Source: Geomonas limicola (GTDB lineage: Bacteria; Desulfobacterota; Desulfuromonadia; Geobacterales; Geobacteraceae). Taken from it: a DNA stretch of 64,000 nucleotides. The first letter of the stretch is position 1; the number at the start of each line of letters is the position of its first letter. The notes below the pieces were generated by a model, which was not told the origin of the DNA, made no database searches, and saw nothing but the letters and a program-made list of their open reading frames with translations. The position numbers and the translations under genes are program-made. Positions 1 to 7,655 of this stretch are shown one piece after another. Location of the stretch: NCBI RefSeq assembly GCF_014193675.1, contig NZ_BLXZ01000004.1, positions 1 through 64,000 of the forward strand. The letters run 5' to 3'.

Positions 1-569
1 CCGCCATCACCGGTCTGATCCAGGCAGCAAAAGGTATCTCGCAGTCGGCCCTCTCGACCTCCGACACCACCGTCCAGTCGAAACTCGCCGCCCAGTACGA
101 TACCATCCGCACCCAGATCGACCAGATGTCTTCCGACGCCAGCTACAAGGGGTTGAACCTCTTGAGCTCCAACAACACCCTGACGGTCAACTTCAACGAG
201 AACGCCTCGTCCTCGCTGAACGTGATCGGCTTCCTGGGTAACTCCTCGGGCCTGAGCCTCTCGGCCACCTCGGGCAACTGGCAGGCGACCTCGTCCATCA
301 CGAGCGACGCAGCCAAGATGGACTCGGCGATCACCTCGCTGCGTACCAGCACCCAGACCCTGGCAGCGAACCTGAACATCATCACCACGCGTCAGAACTT
401 CACCGACAACATGATCAACACCCTGCAGACCGGTGCGGACAACCTGACCTTGGCGGATATGAACCAGGAAGGCGCCAACATGCTGATGTTGCAGACTCGC
501 CAGTCCTTGAGCACGACCTCGCTTTCGATGTCGTCTCAGGCAGCCCAGGCGGTCCTGAAGCTGTTCTAA
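1..569 (+). CDS. fliC: Flagellin, C-terminal part (5' end outside window)
   Basis: The reading frame is open from base 3 and ends at TAA 567-569, so only the last 188 or so residues are visible. The start is a helical segment typical of the end of the flagellin N-terminal D0/D1 region (ALSTSDTTVQSKL, then a YKGLNLL motif that is nearly universal in flagellins). A short Ser/Thr/Asn-rich variable middle follows, then the conserved C-terminal coiled region (MLMLQTRQSLSTTSLSMS ... AVLKLF). It is the filament subunit, exported by the flagellar type III system. The Ser/Thr-rich surface region is the likely acceptor for the sugars made downstream (inference). The short central domain and the flbT/flaF genes that follow suggest an alphaproteobacterial-type flagellin. 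Confidence 0.93.
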   Translation, partial: AITGLIQAAKGISQSALSTSDTTVQSKLAAQYDTIRTQIDQMSSDASYKGLNLLSSNNTLTVNFNENASSSLNVIGFLGNSSGLSLSATSGNWQATSSITSDAAKMDSAITSLRTSTQTLAANLNIITTRQNFTDNMINTLQTGADNLTLADMNQEGANMLMLQTRQSLSTTSLSMSSQAAQAVLKLF

Positions 570-583
570 TCGGGTATTCCCGG

Positions 584-620
584 TTTCGGGCGGCGCCATC
601 CGGCGCCGCCCGAAACTCTT
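584..620 (+). terminator. Strong intrinsic terminator after flagellin
   Basis: There is a perfect 14-bp GC-rich stem (584-597 paired with 602-615) with the 4-nt loop ATCC, followed by a pyrimidine run CTCTTTCCCTCT. It begins 14 nt after the flagellin stop. It probably ends most flagellin transcripts, or acts as a partial terminator that lowers expression of the following unknown gene, flbT and flaF relative to flagellin. Confidence 0.85.
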
Positions 621-644
621 TCCCTCTAAGGCCGGGGGCACATC

Positions 645-1424
645 ATGACCATCACACCGGTAGCAAAAGACGCGGCAGCAGTCTTCTCGCCGCCAGTCGC
701 GCAGCAAAACCACCTCGACGCCACGGTCTCGCCAGCCAGTGCCGCGCCTTCCCCAGACATCGTTCGGAGCACTCAGGCTCAGGACGATGTCGTTGTTTTA
801 TCCGGCAATCGCGAACGCGCCTACCAGGAACTGCAAGTTCGCAACGAGCACAGCAACGACACCGCGCAGGCCATCCGGCGCACGGACCGCTCGCTGCACG
901 TCGTCAGTCAAAAGGTTGACAGCCTGAAGGCGCCGCTCGAAGCCATCGTCAAAAACTTTCCTCCCTTCGCCCCGGAAGACAAAGCCCGGGTCGCCCTGCT
1001 CAAGGAGTACGCCGGCCTGCGCAAGGAGATCGACCAGCTCACCACGCCGCCTCCACCGGAGGTGCTTGCTGCCCGCAGGGCAGAGGCGGGCCAGGCCCCC
1101 AAGGGCCAGTCCTTGCCAGAGCCGCTCCCCATGGACGCTACCGACAGTCAAATTGCTGACCACCTGACCAAACTTGACGCGGCCGGGGCTGCGCTCGACA
1201 GTACGCGGGCCGATTTGGCCGCCGGTACCAGCGATCTTGTGCAAAGCGGCCGCTTCAGCGCGATCTTTTCTCGGGCTAACTCCGCGGAAACAGGCGTTTC
1301 CGAGATTCCTCTCTCGGAACGTGGTGCCTCGGAAAAAAGCCTGGAAGTTGGCCGGCAATTTGCATCTTCGTTAGCTCAGGGGATGGCCTCCGCCAGTCCC
1401 CAATTCCTCAAAGGATTGAGCTAA
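645..1424 (+). CDS. Unknown flagellar-locus protein (259 aa)
   Basis: I do not recognise a family. The protein is Ala/Ser/Thr-rich and lacks a signal peptide or membrane segment. Residues 1-55 look disordered. Residues 58-135 are charged and probably helical or coiled coil (EELQVRNEHSNDTAQAIRRTD-like heptads). A Pro-rich linker follows (about 135-160), then further helical segments to the end. The start ATG at 645 follows a weak purine stretch GGCCGGGGG. It sits between flagellin and flbT, and its stop is only 4 nt before the flbT start, so it is cotranscribed with flbT-flaF. A role as a flagellar export or assembly accessory factor is possible from context only. Confidence 0.7.
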   Translation: MTITPVAKDAAAVFSPPVAQQNHLDATVSPASAAPSPDIVRSTQAQDDVVVLSGNRERAYQELQVRNEHSNDTAQAIRRTDRSLHVVSQKVDSLKAPLEAIVKNFPPFAPEDKARVALLKEYAGLRKEIDQLTTPPPPEVLAARRAEAGQAPKGQSLPEPLPMDATDSQIADHLTKLDAAGAALDSTRADLAAGTSDLVQSGRFSAIFSRANSAETGVSEIPLSERGASEKSLEVGRQFASSLAQGMASASPQFLKGLS

Positions 1425-1428
1425 CGAC

Positions 1429-1818
1429 ATGGCCCTGAAAATATCCTTGAAGAGCAACGAGCGGCTGATCGTGGGTGGTGCCGTGGTGAGAAACGGCGGC
1501 AAGGGAACGGTGCTCTACATCGAGAACACCACCCCGATCCTGCGTGAGAAGGACATCCTGGGGGAGAAGGACGCCGACACCCCGTGCAAGCGCGTCTATT
1601 TCACGATACAGCTCATGTACATAGACGAGTCCAACGTGCCTCAGTACCGGCTGGCCTTCTCGGAGCTGGCGGGGGAGGTGCTCAAGGCTGCGCCCAGCAC
1701 GGCGAGCTACATCGAAAAGATCAGCGAACGCGTCCTTGCTGAGAACTACTACCAGGCCCTGAAAATGGCACGGAATCTCATCGATTACGAAGAGGAGCTA
1801 CTGAAAAATGCAAACTAA
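1429..1818 (+). CDS. flbT: FlbT, post-transcriptional flagellin regulator
   Basis: This 129-residue protein has the FlbT fold signature: an N-terminal beta-rich part with LKISLKSNERLIVGGAVVRNG, then LYIENTTPILREKDIL, and a helical C-terminus (YYQALKMARNLIDYEEELL). Length fits the family. In Caulobacter FlbT binds flagellin mRNA leader sequences and destabilises the message until hook assembly is complete. The start is 4 nt after the preceding stop, and the 3' end overlaps flaF by 11 nt, which implies translational coupling. Function here is inferred from family and context. Confidence 0.9.
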   Translation: MALKISLKSNERLIVGGAVVRNGGKGTVLYIENTTPILREKDILGEKDADTPCKRVYFTIQLMYIDESNVPQYRLAFSELAGEVLKAAPSTASYIEKISERVLAENYYQALKMARNLIDYEEELLKNAN

Positions 1819-2200
1819 CAACGCGATCAGAGAGTATGTTGGCATTCAGAAGGAGAGCATGTCGGGGCGCGAGCTGGAAGCCTCGGTGCTTACCAAGGCA
1901 GGACTCATGCTGAAGGCCTGCCAGGACAACTGGGACGCTCCCGATCGGGAGGCGAAACTTTTGGACGCCATCAAGTTCAACCAGAAGGTCTGGAGTTTCT
2001 TTCAGGCGGAGCTTTCCGAGCCGGGCAACCCGATGCCCAAGAAGCTGCGCGAGGATATCCTCAACCTGAGTCTCTTCCTGGACAAACGCTTCTTCGAGGT
2101 GATGGCGTACCCCGACCCGGACAAGCTCTCCATCGCGATTGACATCAACTTCAACATCGCTGCCGGCCTCAGGACCGCTCCGGAAACTCACGCCGCCTAG
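1808..2200 (+). CDS. flaF: FlaF, flagellin export/synthesis adaptor
   Basis: This 130-residue all-helical protein matches FlaF: SGRELEASVLTKAGLMLKACQ near residues 18-40, then the conserved block LDAIKFNQKVWSFFQAEL and LREDILNLSLFLDKR. FlaF binds flagellin and is needed for its synthesis or secretion, working opposite to FlbT. It overlaps the end of flbT by 11 nt, so the two are probably translationally coupled. It is the last gene of the flagellin operon and is followed by a good intrinsic terminator. Confidence 0.9.
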   Translation: MQTNNAIREYVGIQKESMSGRELEASVLTKAGLMLKACQDNWDAPDREAKLLDAIKFNQKVWSFFQAELSEPGNPMPKKLREDILNLSLFLDKRFFEVMAYPDPDKLSIAIDINFNIAAGLRTAPETHAA

Positions 2201-2243
2201 GCTCCGGCTGCAGCACTTTCCCAAACCTCACAGGCAGACGACG

Positions 2244-2286
2244 GAGGATCCGCTTCCCCAAAGGGAAGCAGGGTCCTCTTTGTCTT
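2244..2286 (+). terminator. Intrinsic terminator after flaF
   Basis: The arms 2244-2258 and 2263-2278 pair over 15 bp with one G-U pair and one bulged A. The loop is CAAA (2259-2262), and CTTTGTCTTT follows. It lies 44 nt after flaF in the 291-bp gap between convergent flaF and the minus-strand OGT-like gene. I saw nothing else in this gap, and no clear terminator for the minus-strand operon. Confidence 0.8.
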
Positions 2287-2491
2287 TAAAGCCCCCCTCA
2301 CGGTGCGCCAGGTACCCGCCCCATGTCACGGGTGCGACAAGCTGCCCACCTATCACTTTTTTACCGCCCGCCAGACCTTCCCGAGCCCTTTCTGTCCAAG
2401 CGAGGGGCGCCCCTGCACCCCACTTCCGGCTGTCGCGACTGCGCGCCGTTTCTTTCGATCATGTCAGTGAACGCCAGGCCCTGCAGGTTTT

Positions 2492-4285
2492 TTACACGGT
2501 GCCTGAGCGTGGTACGCCTGTTTGTCTGGCGAGCTCCACCTCGAAGGCTGCCTCCACCTCGCGGGTGACCCCTGCGGCATCGCAGAGCACAGAACCGGCC
2601 AACCGCGCCCTAAGCCCCTTACGCAGCCGCTGCAGACGGTCCAGATCTCCGGCCAGTCGGTAGGCCAGCTCAACATACGCTTCGGGAGTCCGGGCGATCA
2701 GTTCCTCGAGTCCGCAGCCGGCAAGCAGGGTCACGCCGGTACGCGCGGCGTGGCGGGTACCGGCCAGGGTGACTACCGGGACCCCCATCCACAACGCCTC
2801 GCAGGTGGTGGTCGTGCCGTTGTACGGGAAGGTGTCGAGCGCGATATCGACCTCGCCGTAGCGTGCCAGGTGCTGCGCCGGTGCCGGGTCGCCCGGCCTG
2901 AGTTCCAGCCGCTCCGGGGCGATCCCCAGCTCGGCGAAGGCTGCGCGCAGCCGCTCGCACACCTCGGGGTCGGCAAGCGGGCTGCACTTGAGCATCAGGC
3001 GCGCAGCGGGCAGTGCGGTCAGGATGCGCCCCCACACCGCGATGACCTCGGGGGTCACCTTGGCCAGGTTGTTGAACGAACCGAAGGTGACCCGGCCGCT
3101 GCGCAGCGCCGGGAGCTCCGCCAGCGCCGGCGCGCAGGCCGGGGGGAGGTAGCAGCAGAAGCAGCGCGGCAGGCGCACCAGCCGCTCGCTGTGCAAGAGG
3201 TCGCTTTGTCCCGGCGGGTCGACGAGCGGGTCACTGATGCGGAAATCCTGCGCGGGCATCCCGGTGGTGTCAGGGTAGCCGAGCCAGGTCCCCTGGAGCG
3301 GGGCCAGCCGGCCGGCAAAGAGCGGGAGCCGGTTCCCTGCGGTGTGCCCCGCCAGGTCGACGAGGATATCGAGGCGGTCCTGGGTGATGAGCGCGGCAGC
3401 CTTCTCGTCGCTTAGCTGGTAGAGGTCGCGCCAGTGCTCGGCAAGCCCCTTGATCCTCCCGGTGCTCTCGTCGGGGTTTCCCAGGTTCGCGTAGCAGAAA
3501 ATCTCGAAACGCTCGCGGTCGTGGTGGGCCAGCACCGGCTCGATGAAGCTCGCCACCGAGTGCCCCCGGAAGTCGGGGGAGAGGTACCCCAGCCGGATGC
3601 GCCCTCCCCGCTGTCGGAGGGGGGAGGCGGGCACCGGGGCTCCGCGCAGGGCGGGGTTTCTGGAAGCTCTCAGGTGCTCCTGATAGATCTGGTAGTCGCT
3701 GAAGCTGGGGGAGTAGTGCAGGGCGAACAGCAGGTTCTGCAGGGCGCCCAGATGTTCCGGGGCGAGGCGCAGTACCTCGCGGTACCCCTGTACCGCCTCC
3801 ACGCTGCGTCCCTGCTGGTGCAGGAAGTTGGCGAGGTTGTAGCGCACCCTGAGCGAGTCGGGCTGGTGGGGGAGCGCCTCGCGGAGTACCCGCTCGGCCG
3901 CCACCAGTCTCCCCTGATCCTTGTAGAGCAGCGCGAGGTTGACGGTCGCATCCGGGTAGTCCGGCGCCAGCCGCAGCGCCTCGCGGTACGAGGCGGCCGC
4001 TTCCTCCGGGCGTCCCAGCTGCTGCAGCGCCACGCCGCAATCGTTCAAAATCTTGACGTCGTCCGGGCTCAACCCTTGTGCCGCTCGGAATGCGGGGAGC
4101 GCCGCTGCCGGGTTCCCCACCGCCATGCGGACCACGGCGAGCAGGTAGTGGCACCGGGCGTTACCGGCATCCTGGCGCAGCGCCTCCTCGAGCTGGCACT
4201 CCGCCTCCTCCAGCATCCCCTTCTTCAGCAGGAGCTCGGCAAATTTCAGCAGGGGCTCTGCCCCGACCGTTTCGATGGCGCTCAC
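2492..4285 (-). CDS. TPR protein with OGT/SPINDLY-type (GT41) glycosyltransferase domain
   Basis: The 597-residue protein starts at GTG 4283-4285, preceded by AGGAG with a 6-nt gap. Residues 1-190 hold about five TPRs. Residues 229-590 are a GT41-like catalytic region. PDFRGH (His242) matches the conserved OGT His, FNNLAK carries the nucleotide-binding Lys, and QHLARYGEVDIALDTFPYNGTTTTCEALW is split here as QHLARYGEVD plus the GTTTT donor loop. Such proteins add GlcNAc or fucose to protein Ser/Thr. As the last gene of the island next to the flagellin operon, it is a good candidate for first-sugar attachment to flagellin (inference). The stop of the upstream paralog lies 2 nt before this start. 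Confidence 0.85.
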   Translation of the reverse strand: MSAIETVGAEPLLKFAELLLKKGMLEEAECQLEEALRQDAGNARCHYLLAVVRMAVGNPAAALPAFRAAQGLSPDDVKILNDCGVALQQLGRPEEAAASYREALRLAPDYPDATVNLALLYKDQGRLVAAERVLREALPHQPDSLRVRYNLANFLHQQGRSVEAVQGYREVLRLAPEHLGALQNLLFALHYSPSFSDYQIYQEHLRASRNPALRGAPVPASPLRQRGGRIRLGYLSPDFRGHSVASFIEPVLAHHDRERFEIFCYANLGNPDESTGRIKGLAEHWRDLYQLSDEKAAALITQDRLDILVDLAGHTAGNRLPLFAGRLAPLQGTWLGYPDTTGMPAQDFRISDPLVDPPGQSDLLHSERLVRLPRCFCCYLPPACAPALAELPALRSGRVTFGSFNNLAKVTPEVIAVWGRILTALPAARLMLKCSPLADPEVCERLRAAFAELGIAPERLELRPGDPAPAQHLARYGEVDIALDTFPYNGTTTTCEALWMGVPVVTLAGTRHAARTGVTLLAGCGLEELIARTPEAYVELAYRLAGDLDRLQRLRKGLRARLAGSVLCDAAGVTREVEAAFEVELARQTGVPRSGTV

Positions 4286-4286
4286 G

Positions 4287-7200
4287 CTAGCTCCTGTAGA
4301 GGGTGAAGTTGCGGAGCCGGTCCAGGCGTGCGCCCAAAAGCCGGCAGCTTTCGGCGGGCCACTGCTTGAGCTGGGCCACGGCCACCGAGACGTTGGAGAG
4401 CCCGTTGCCGACGAAGGCGTCGCAGCGGGCGGCCAAGAGCGCGTCCATGAGCACCTCCTCGCCCAGGAGGCGCCGGCTGGCCTGCGTTTGGTAGTGCACC
4501 CCCTGGCCGTTGCCGGTGCGGGTTGCGGCGGTAGTGACCAGCCGCTCGCCGTAGCGCTCCCGGTATTCGGAGAGGATGCTGCGGTCGTCGGTGCTCAAAA
4601 AGAGCCGGGCCTCCGGGTGCCGGTCCAGGTAGCGCTCGATTTCCCGGGGGTAGAGACTGTTCACCAGGGCAAGGTTGGCGTCCTCCCCCCCCTTGTCGCC
4701 GCCGCGCACGTGCAGGGCCAGGTGCCGATGGCCGGCAAGCAGCTCCCGGGCGAAGGCCTCGACCCGCTGGAGGATCTCCGGGCGCACCTTGAGGTAGCGG
4801 GTCACCAGGTGCCGGTAGACCGCGTCAGTGCTGAGCCCGTAGAGCGGGTGCTCCGGGGGAATCCAGGGGACCAGGTCGTGAACCGCGTAGTGAAAGTCGC
4901 TCACCACCAAGTCCTCGCGGCGCGTGAGCGCGTGCAGGGTTGAGCAGCGGGACCAGGGGCCGGTAGCCTGGTCGAGGCGGCTTAGGGCCAGGTTGTCGGC
5001 GCGCCACTTGGGGGGATAGAAACTGCGGCAGCGGCCGGCGAGCTCCTCGAGGGTTACCCCGCCGACCGGCTCGAAGAAGTTCTCGAAGGCGTTCCCGCCG
5101 GGGTCGTCGCCGAACAGGCTATTGTCGCCCCAGTGCACCACCGGGGTGCGCGAGGTGATCTCGGCGCAGAGGCACTGCCCCAGCACGTGGTTCACGTCGG
5201 ACCAGAAGCCGTAGCCCCAGGCCTTGACCAGGAGGTAACGTTCTTTGGGAGGGTCCCCGGGCATCAGGGCGGCCTGCTCCGCCTTCACCAGGAGGATGCG
5301 GTCGTACCCCCCACCCCCCAGGCGCACCGCCTCGCGCAGCTGTTTTGCGGCGCATCGGGGCTCGCCGATGGCCAGCGCGACCTCGCCCAGCGTGCGGCTC
5401 ACCAGCGCGCTGCGGTAGCCGCGATCCTCGAGGTAGCGACAGACGAGTTCCGCGGGGGTGATCAGGCCGCGCGCCAGGAGTGCCGTTGCGGTCTTTTCCA
5501 GGGTGGCGTCGCCGATACGGCCAGCGGCACTGGTCGCCATCTCGAACCCGAGCCGGGCGGCGTCATGCCGGCAGGCCGCCGCCAGGTCCTCGGCAGTCTG
5601 CCGCGCCAGGGTGGCCTCGACGCCGCCGAGCGCCGGGCCGCATCCCGGGTCCTCGCCTAACGCCGCCAGGTACCCGGAAAGTGCCCCGTCGAGATCTCCC
5701 GCGGTAAGAAGCTCAGTGCCTCGGGCCACCCAGGCCTCGGCACCTGTCGGCTCGGCCGGCTGGCGTGCAGGTATCTCTGCACCCTGGCCTTTCCGGGCGG
5801 ACCAGGTGCGCCAGGCCTCGCGGTAAGCGGCTTCCAGGTGGCGGGTGAAGCGGGGGCCGTCGGTGAGCGGCGCTGCGGCCATGATCGAGCGTAACAGGGA
5901 GCGCAGCCGGGCGAGCTCGTCCAGGTCTCCGGCCAGACGGGCGGCCACGGCCACGAACTGTTCCGGCACCTCGGCAACCAGGTGCCCGAGGCCAACGCTC
6001 CCCAAGAGCGTGGCGCCGACCCGGGAGCGGTGGGCGCTGCCGGCCAGGGTGACCACGGGGACCCCCATCCAGAGCGCCTCGCAGGTCGTGGTGGTGCCGT
6101 GGTAGGGGAAGCTGTCCAGGGCGATGTCGACGCCGGCGTAGAGGGCCAGGTGCTCGCGGTACCCCGGCGTGTTGGCGACCAGTTCCAGCCGGTCCGCCTC
6201 GACACCGTGGTTCGCGAAGAGTTCCACGAAGCGGGACCGGCACTGCGGGTCGGCGAAGGAGTACCCCTTGAGAAACAGGCGCGAGCCGGGCACCTGCCTA
6301 AGCACCCCCGCCCAGAGCGCCACGGTCTCCGGGGTAAGCTTCGCCGGGTTGTTGAAGGAACCGAAGGTGACCACGCCGCGGGAGCGTGCCGGCAATTCGC
6401 CGACCGGCGGGGCCTCGACCGGGGGGGCAAAACAGGTGAAGAGTCCCGGCAGCCTGATGAGCTCCTCGCTGTGGAAGGGTTCGGTCGTGCCGGGGGGATC
6501 GCATACCGCGTCGCTGATCCGGTAGTCGATGGCGTCAAGCCCGGTGGTCTCGGGGTAGCCGAGCCAGCTCACCTGTACCGGTGCCGGTTTGAGCGCCATA
6601 AGCGGCAGGCGGTTTCCCGCGCTGTGGCCGGAGAGCTCCACCAGGATGTCGATGCCGTCGCCCTTGATCGTCTCCAGGGCCTCCTGGTCGGTGAGCCCGG
6701 CGATGCTGACGTAGCGCCCCGCCAGCCCGGCAAGGTGGACGGTTACCTGGTCCGGGGCGTCCAGATTGCCGTAGCAGGTGACCCGGAAAAGGTCCGGGTC
6801 GTGGTGCCTCAGTACCGGTTCGATGAAGCGGGCCACGGCGTGGGCGCGGAAGTCGGGGGAGAGGTAGCCGATGTTGAGCCGCCGCTCGGGGTCCGGGCAG
6901 TTGGCATGCTCGCGGGTGGCCTCTGGCAAGGTGCGAGCGAAGTCCCGGTGTTCTCGGAAGATCTGCTGCTGGCTGATGCCTGCGGGGTAGCACAGGGCGA
7001 AGAGGAGGGCCTGGCGGGCCTCGAGGAAGTCGGGTTTGAGTCGCACCGCCTCGCGGTAGTGCTCGAGGGCCTCCTGGTGCCGTCCCTGCGCCTTCAGGAC
7101 GTTGCCAAGGTTCAGGTGTGCCTCGGGATAGTCGGGCCTGAGCGCCAGCGCGCTGCGGCAGGAGGCGATCGCCTCGGAACCGTGCCCGTAGCGCTCGAGG

Positions 7201-7655
7201 AGGATGGCCAGGTTGTTGTGGGCCTCGGGGTAGTCCGGGGCGAGGCGCAGCGCCTCGCGGAACCGGGCGTAGGCCTCTTCGCCTTGTCCCAGAGCGTTCA
7301 GGGCGAGCGCCAGGTTGTTCTGGAGCCCGGGGTCGTCGGGATTAAGGGCCACCGCCTGCTTCAGTTCGTCGGCGGCTTCGCCCATGCGTCCCAGCCGGGC
7401 CAGGGCGTGCCCCAGCCGGGCCCGGGCTTCCCACCACTGCGGACGCAGCCGCACCGCCTGTGCGTAGTGCGGGGCCGCGGCGCCGGGGCCGGCGAGGGTG
7501 TCGAGGAGCGTCCCCAGGTTGAAGCTGGCACCGGCCAGCGCCGGGTCGATCTCGAGCGCCCGCCGGTAGCAGTCGGCGGCCGCCGGGTAGTCCCCCGCCG
7601 CCACGAGCTCGTTGCCGCGCTCGAAGAACTCCGGACCGCTGTCAGCAGGCCGCAC
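4287..7655 (-). CDS. TPR-OGT (GT41) fused to a FUT8/NodZ-like fucosyltransferase-type domain
   Basis: I chose GTG 7653-7655: it has AAAGGAG 8 nt upstream and overlaps the previous gene's stop by 14 nt. The frame is open further upstream, but that part lies inside the previous gene. The product has 1122 residues. TPRs span 1-225. The GT41 domain spans about 259-615 (PDFRAH His272, FNNPAK Lys439, YHGTTTT loop near 518). A degenerate TPR/linker follows (about 620-830). A C-terminal domain at about 850-1122 carries HVRGGDK (982-988), STDD and GNGLSNVSVA. These match the H-x-R-x-x-D-K and later motifs of GT23 alpha-1,6-fucosyltransferases. It therefore probably adds two different sugars. The fusion is unusual. 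Confidence 0.8.
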   Translation of the reverse strand: MRPADSGPEFFERGNELVAAGDYPAAADCYRRALEIDPALAGASFNLGTLLDTLAGPGAAAPHYAQAVRLRPQWWEARARLGHALARLGRMGEAADELKQAVALNPDDPGLQNNLALALNALGQGEEAYARFREALRLAPDYPEAHNNLAILLERYGHGSEAIASCRSALALRPDYPEAHLNLGNVLKAQGRHQEALEHYREAVRLKPDFLEARQALLFALCYPAGISQQQIFREHRDFARTLPEATREHANCPDPERRLNIGYLSPDFRAHAVARFIEPVLRHHDPDLFRVTCYGNLDAPDQVTVHLAGLAGRYVSIAGLTDQEALETIKGDGIDILVELSGHSAGNRLPLMALKPAPVQVSWLGYPETTGLDAIDYRISDAVCDPPGTTEPFHSEELIRLPGLFTCFAPPVEAPPVGELPARSRGVVTFGSFNNPAKLTPETVALWAGVLRQVPGSRLFLKGYSFADPQCRSRFVELFANHGVEADRLELVANTPGYREHLALYAGVDIALDSFPYHGTTTTCEALWMGVPVVTLAGSAHRSRVGATLLGSVGLGHLVAEVPEQFVAVAARLAGDLDELARLRSLLRSIMAAAPLTDGPRFTRHLEAAYREAWRTWSARKGQGAEIPARQPAEPTGAEAWVARGTELLTAGDLDGALSGYLAALGEDPGCGPALGGVEATLARQTAEDLAAACRHDAARLGFEMATSAAGRIGDATLEKTATALLARGLITPAELVCRYLEDRGYRSALVSRTLGEVALAIGEPRCAAKQLREAVRLGGGGYDRILLVKAEQAALMPGDPPKERYLLVKAWGYGFWSDVNHVLGQCLCAEITSRTPVVHWGDNSLFGDDPGGNAFENFFEPVGGVTLEELAGRCRSFYPPKWRADNLALSRLDQATGPWSRCSTLHALTRREDLVVSDFHYAVHDLVPWIPPEHPLYGLSTDAVYRHLVTRYLKVRPEILQRVEAFARELLAGHRHLALHVRGGDKGGEDANLALVNSLYPREIERYLDRHPEARLFLSTDDRSILSEYRERYGERLVTTAATRTGNGQGVHYQTQASRRLLGEEVLMDALLAARCDAFVGNGLSNVSVAVAQLKQWPAESCRLLGARLDRLRNFTLYRS

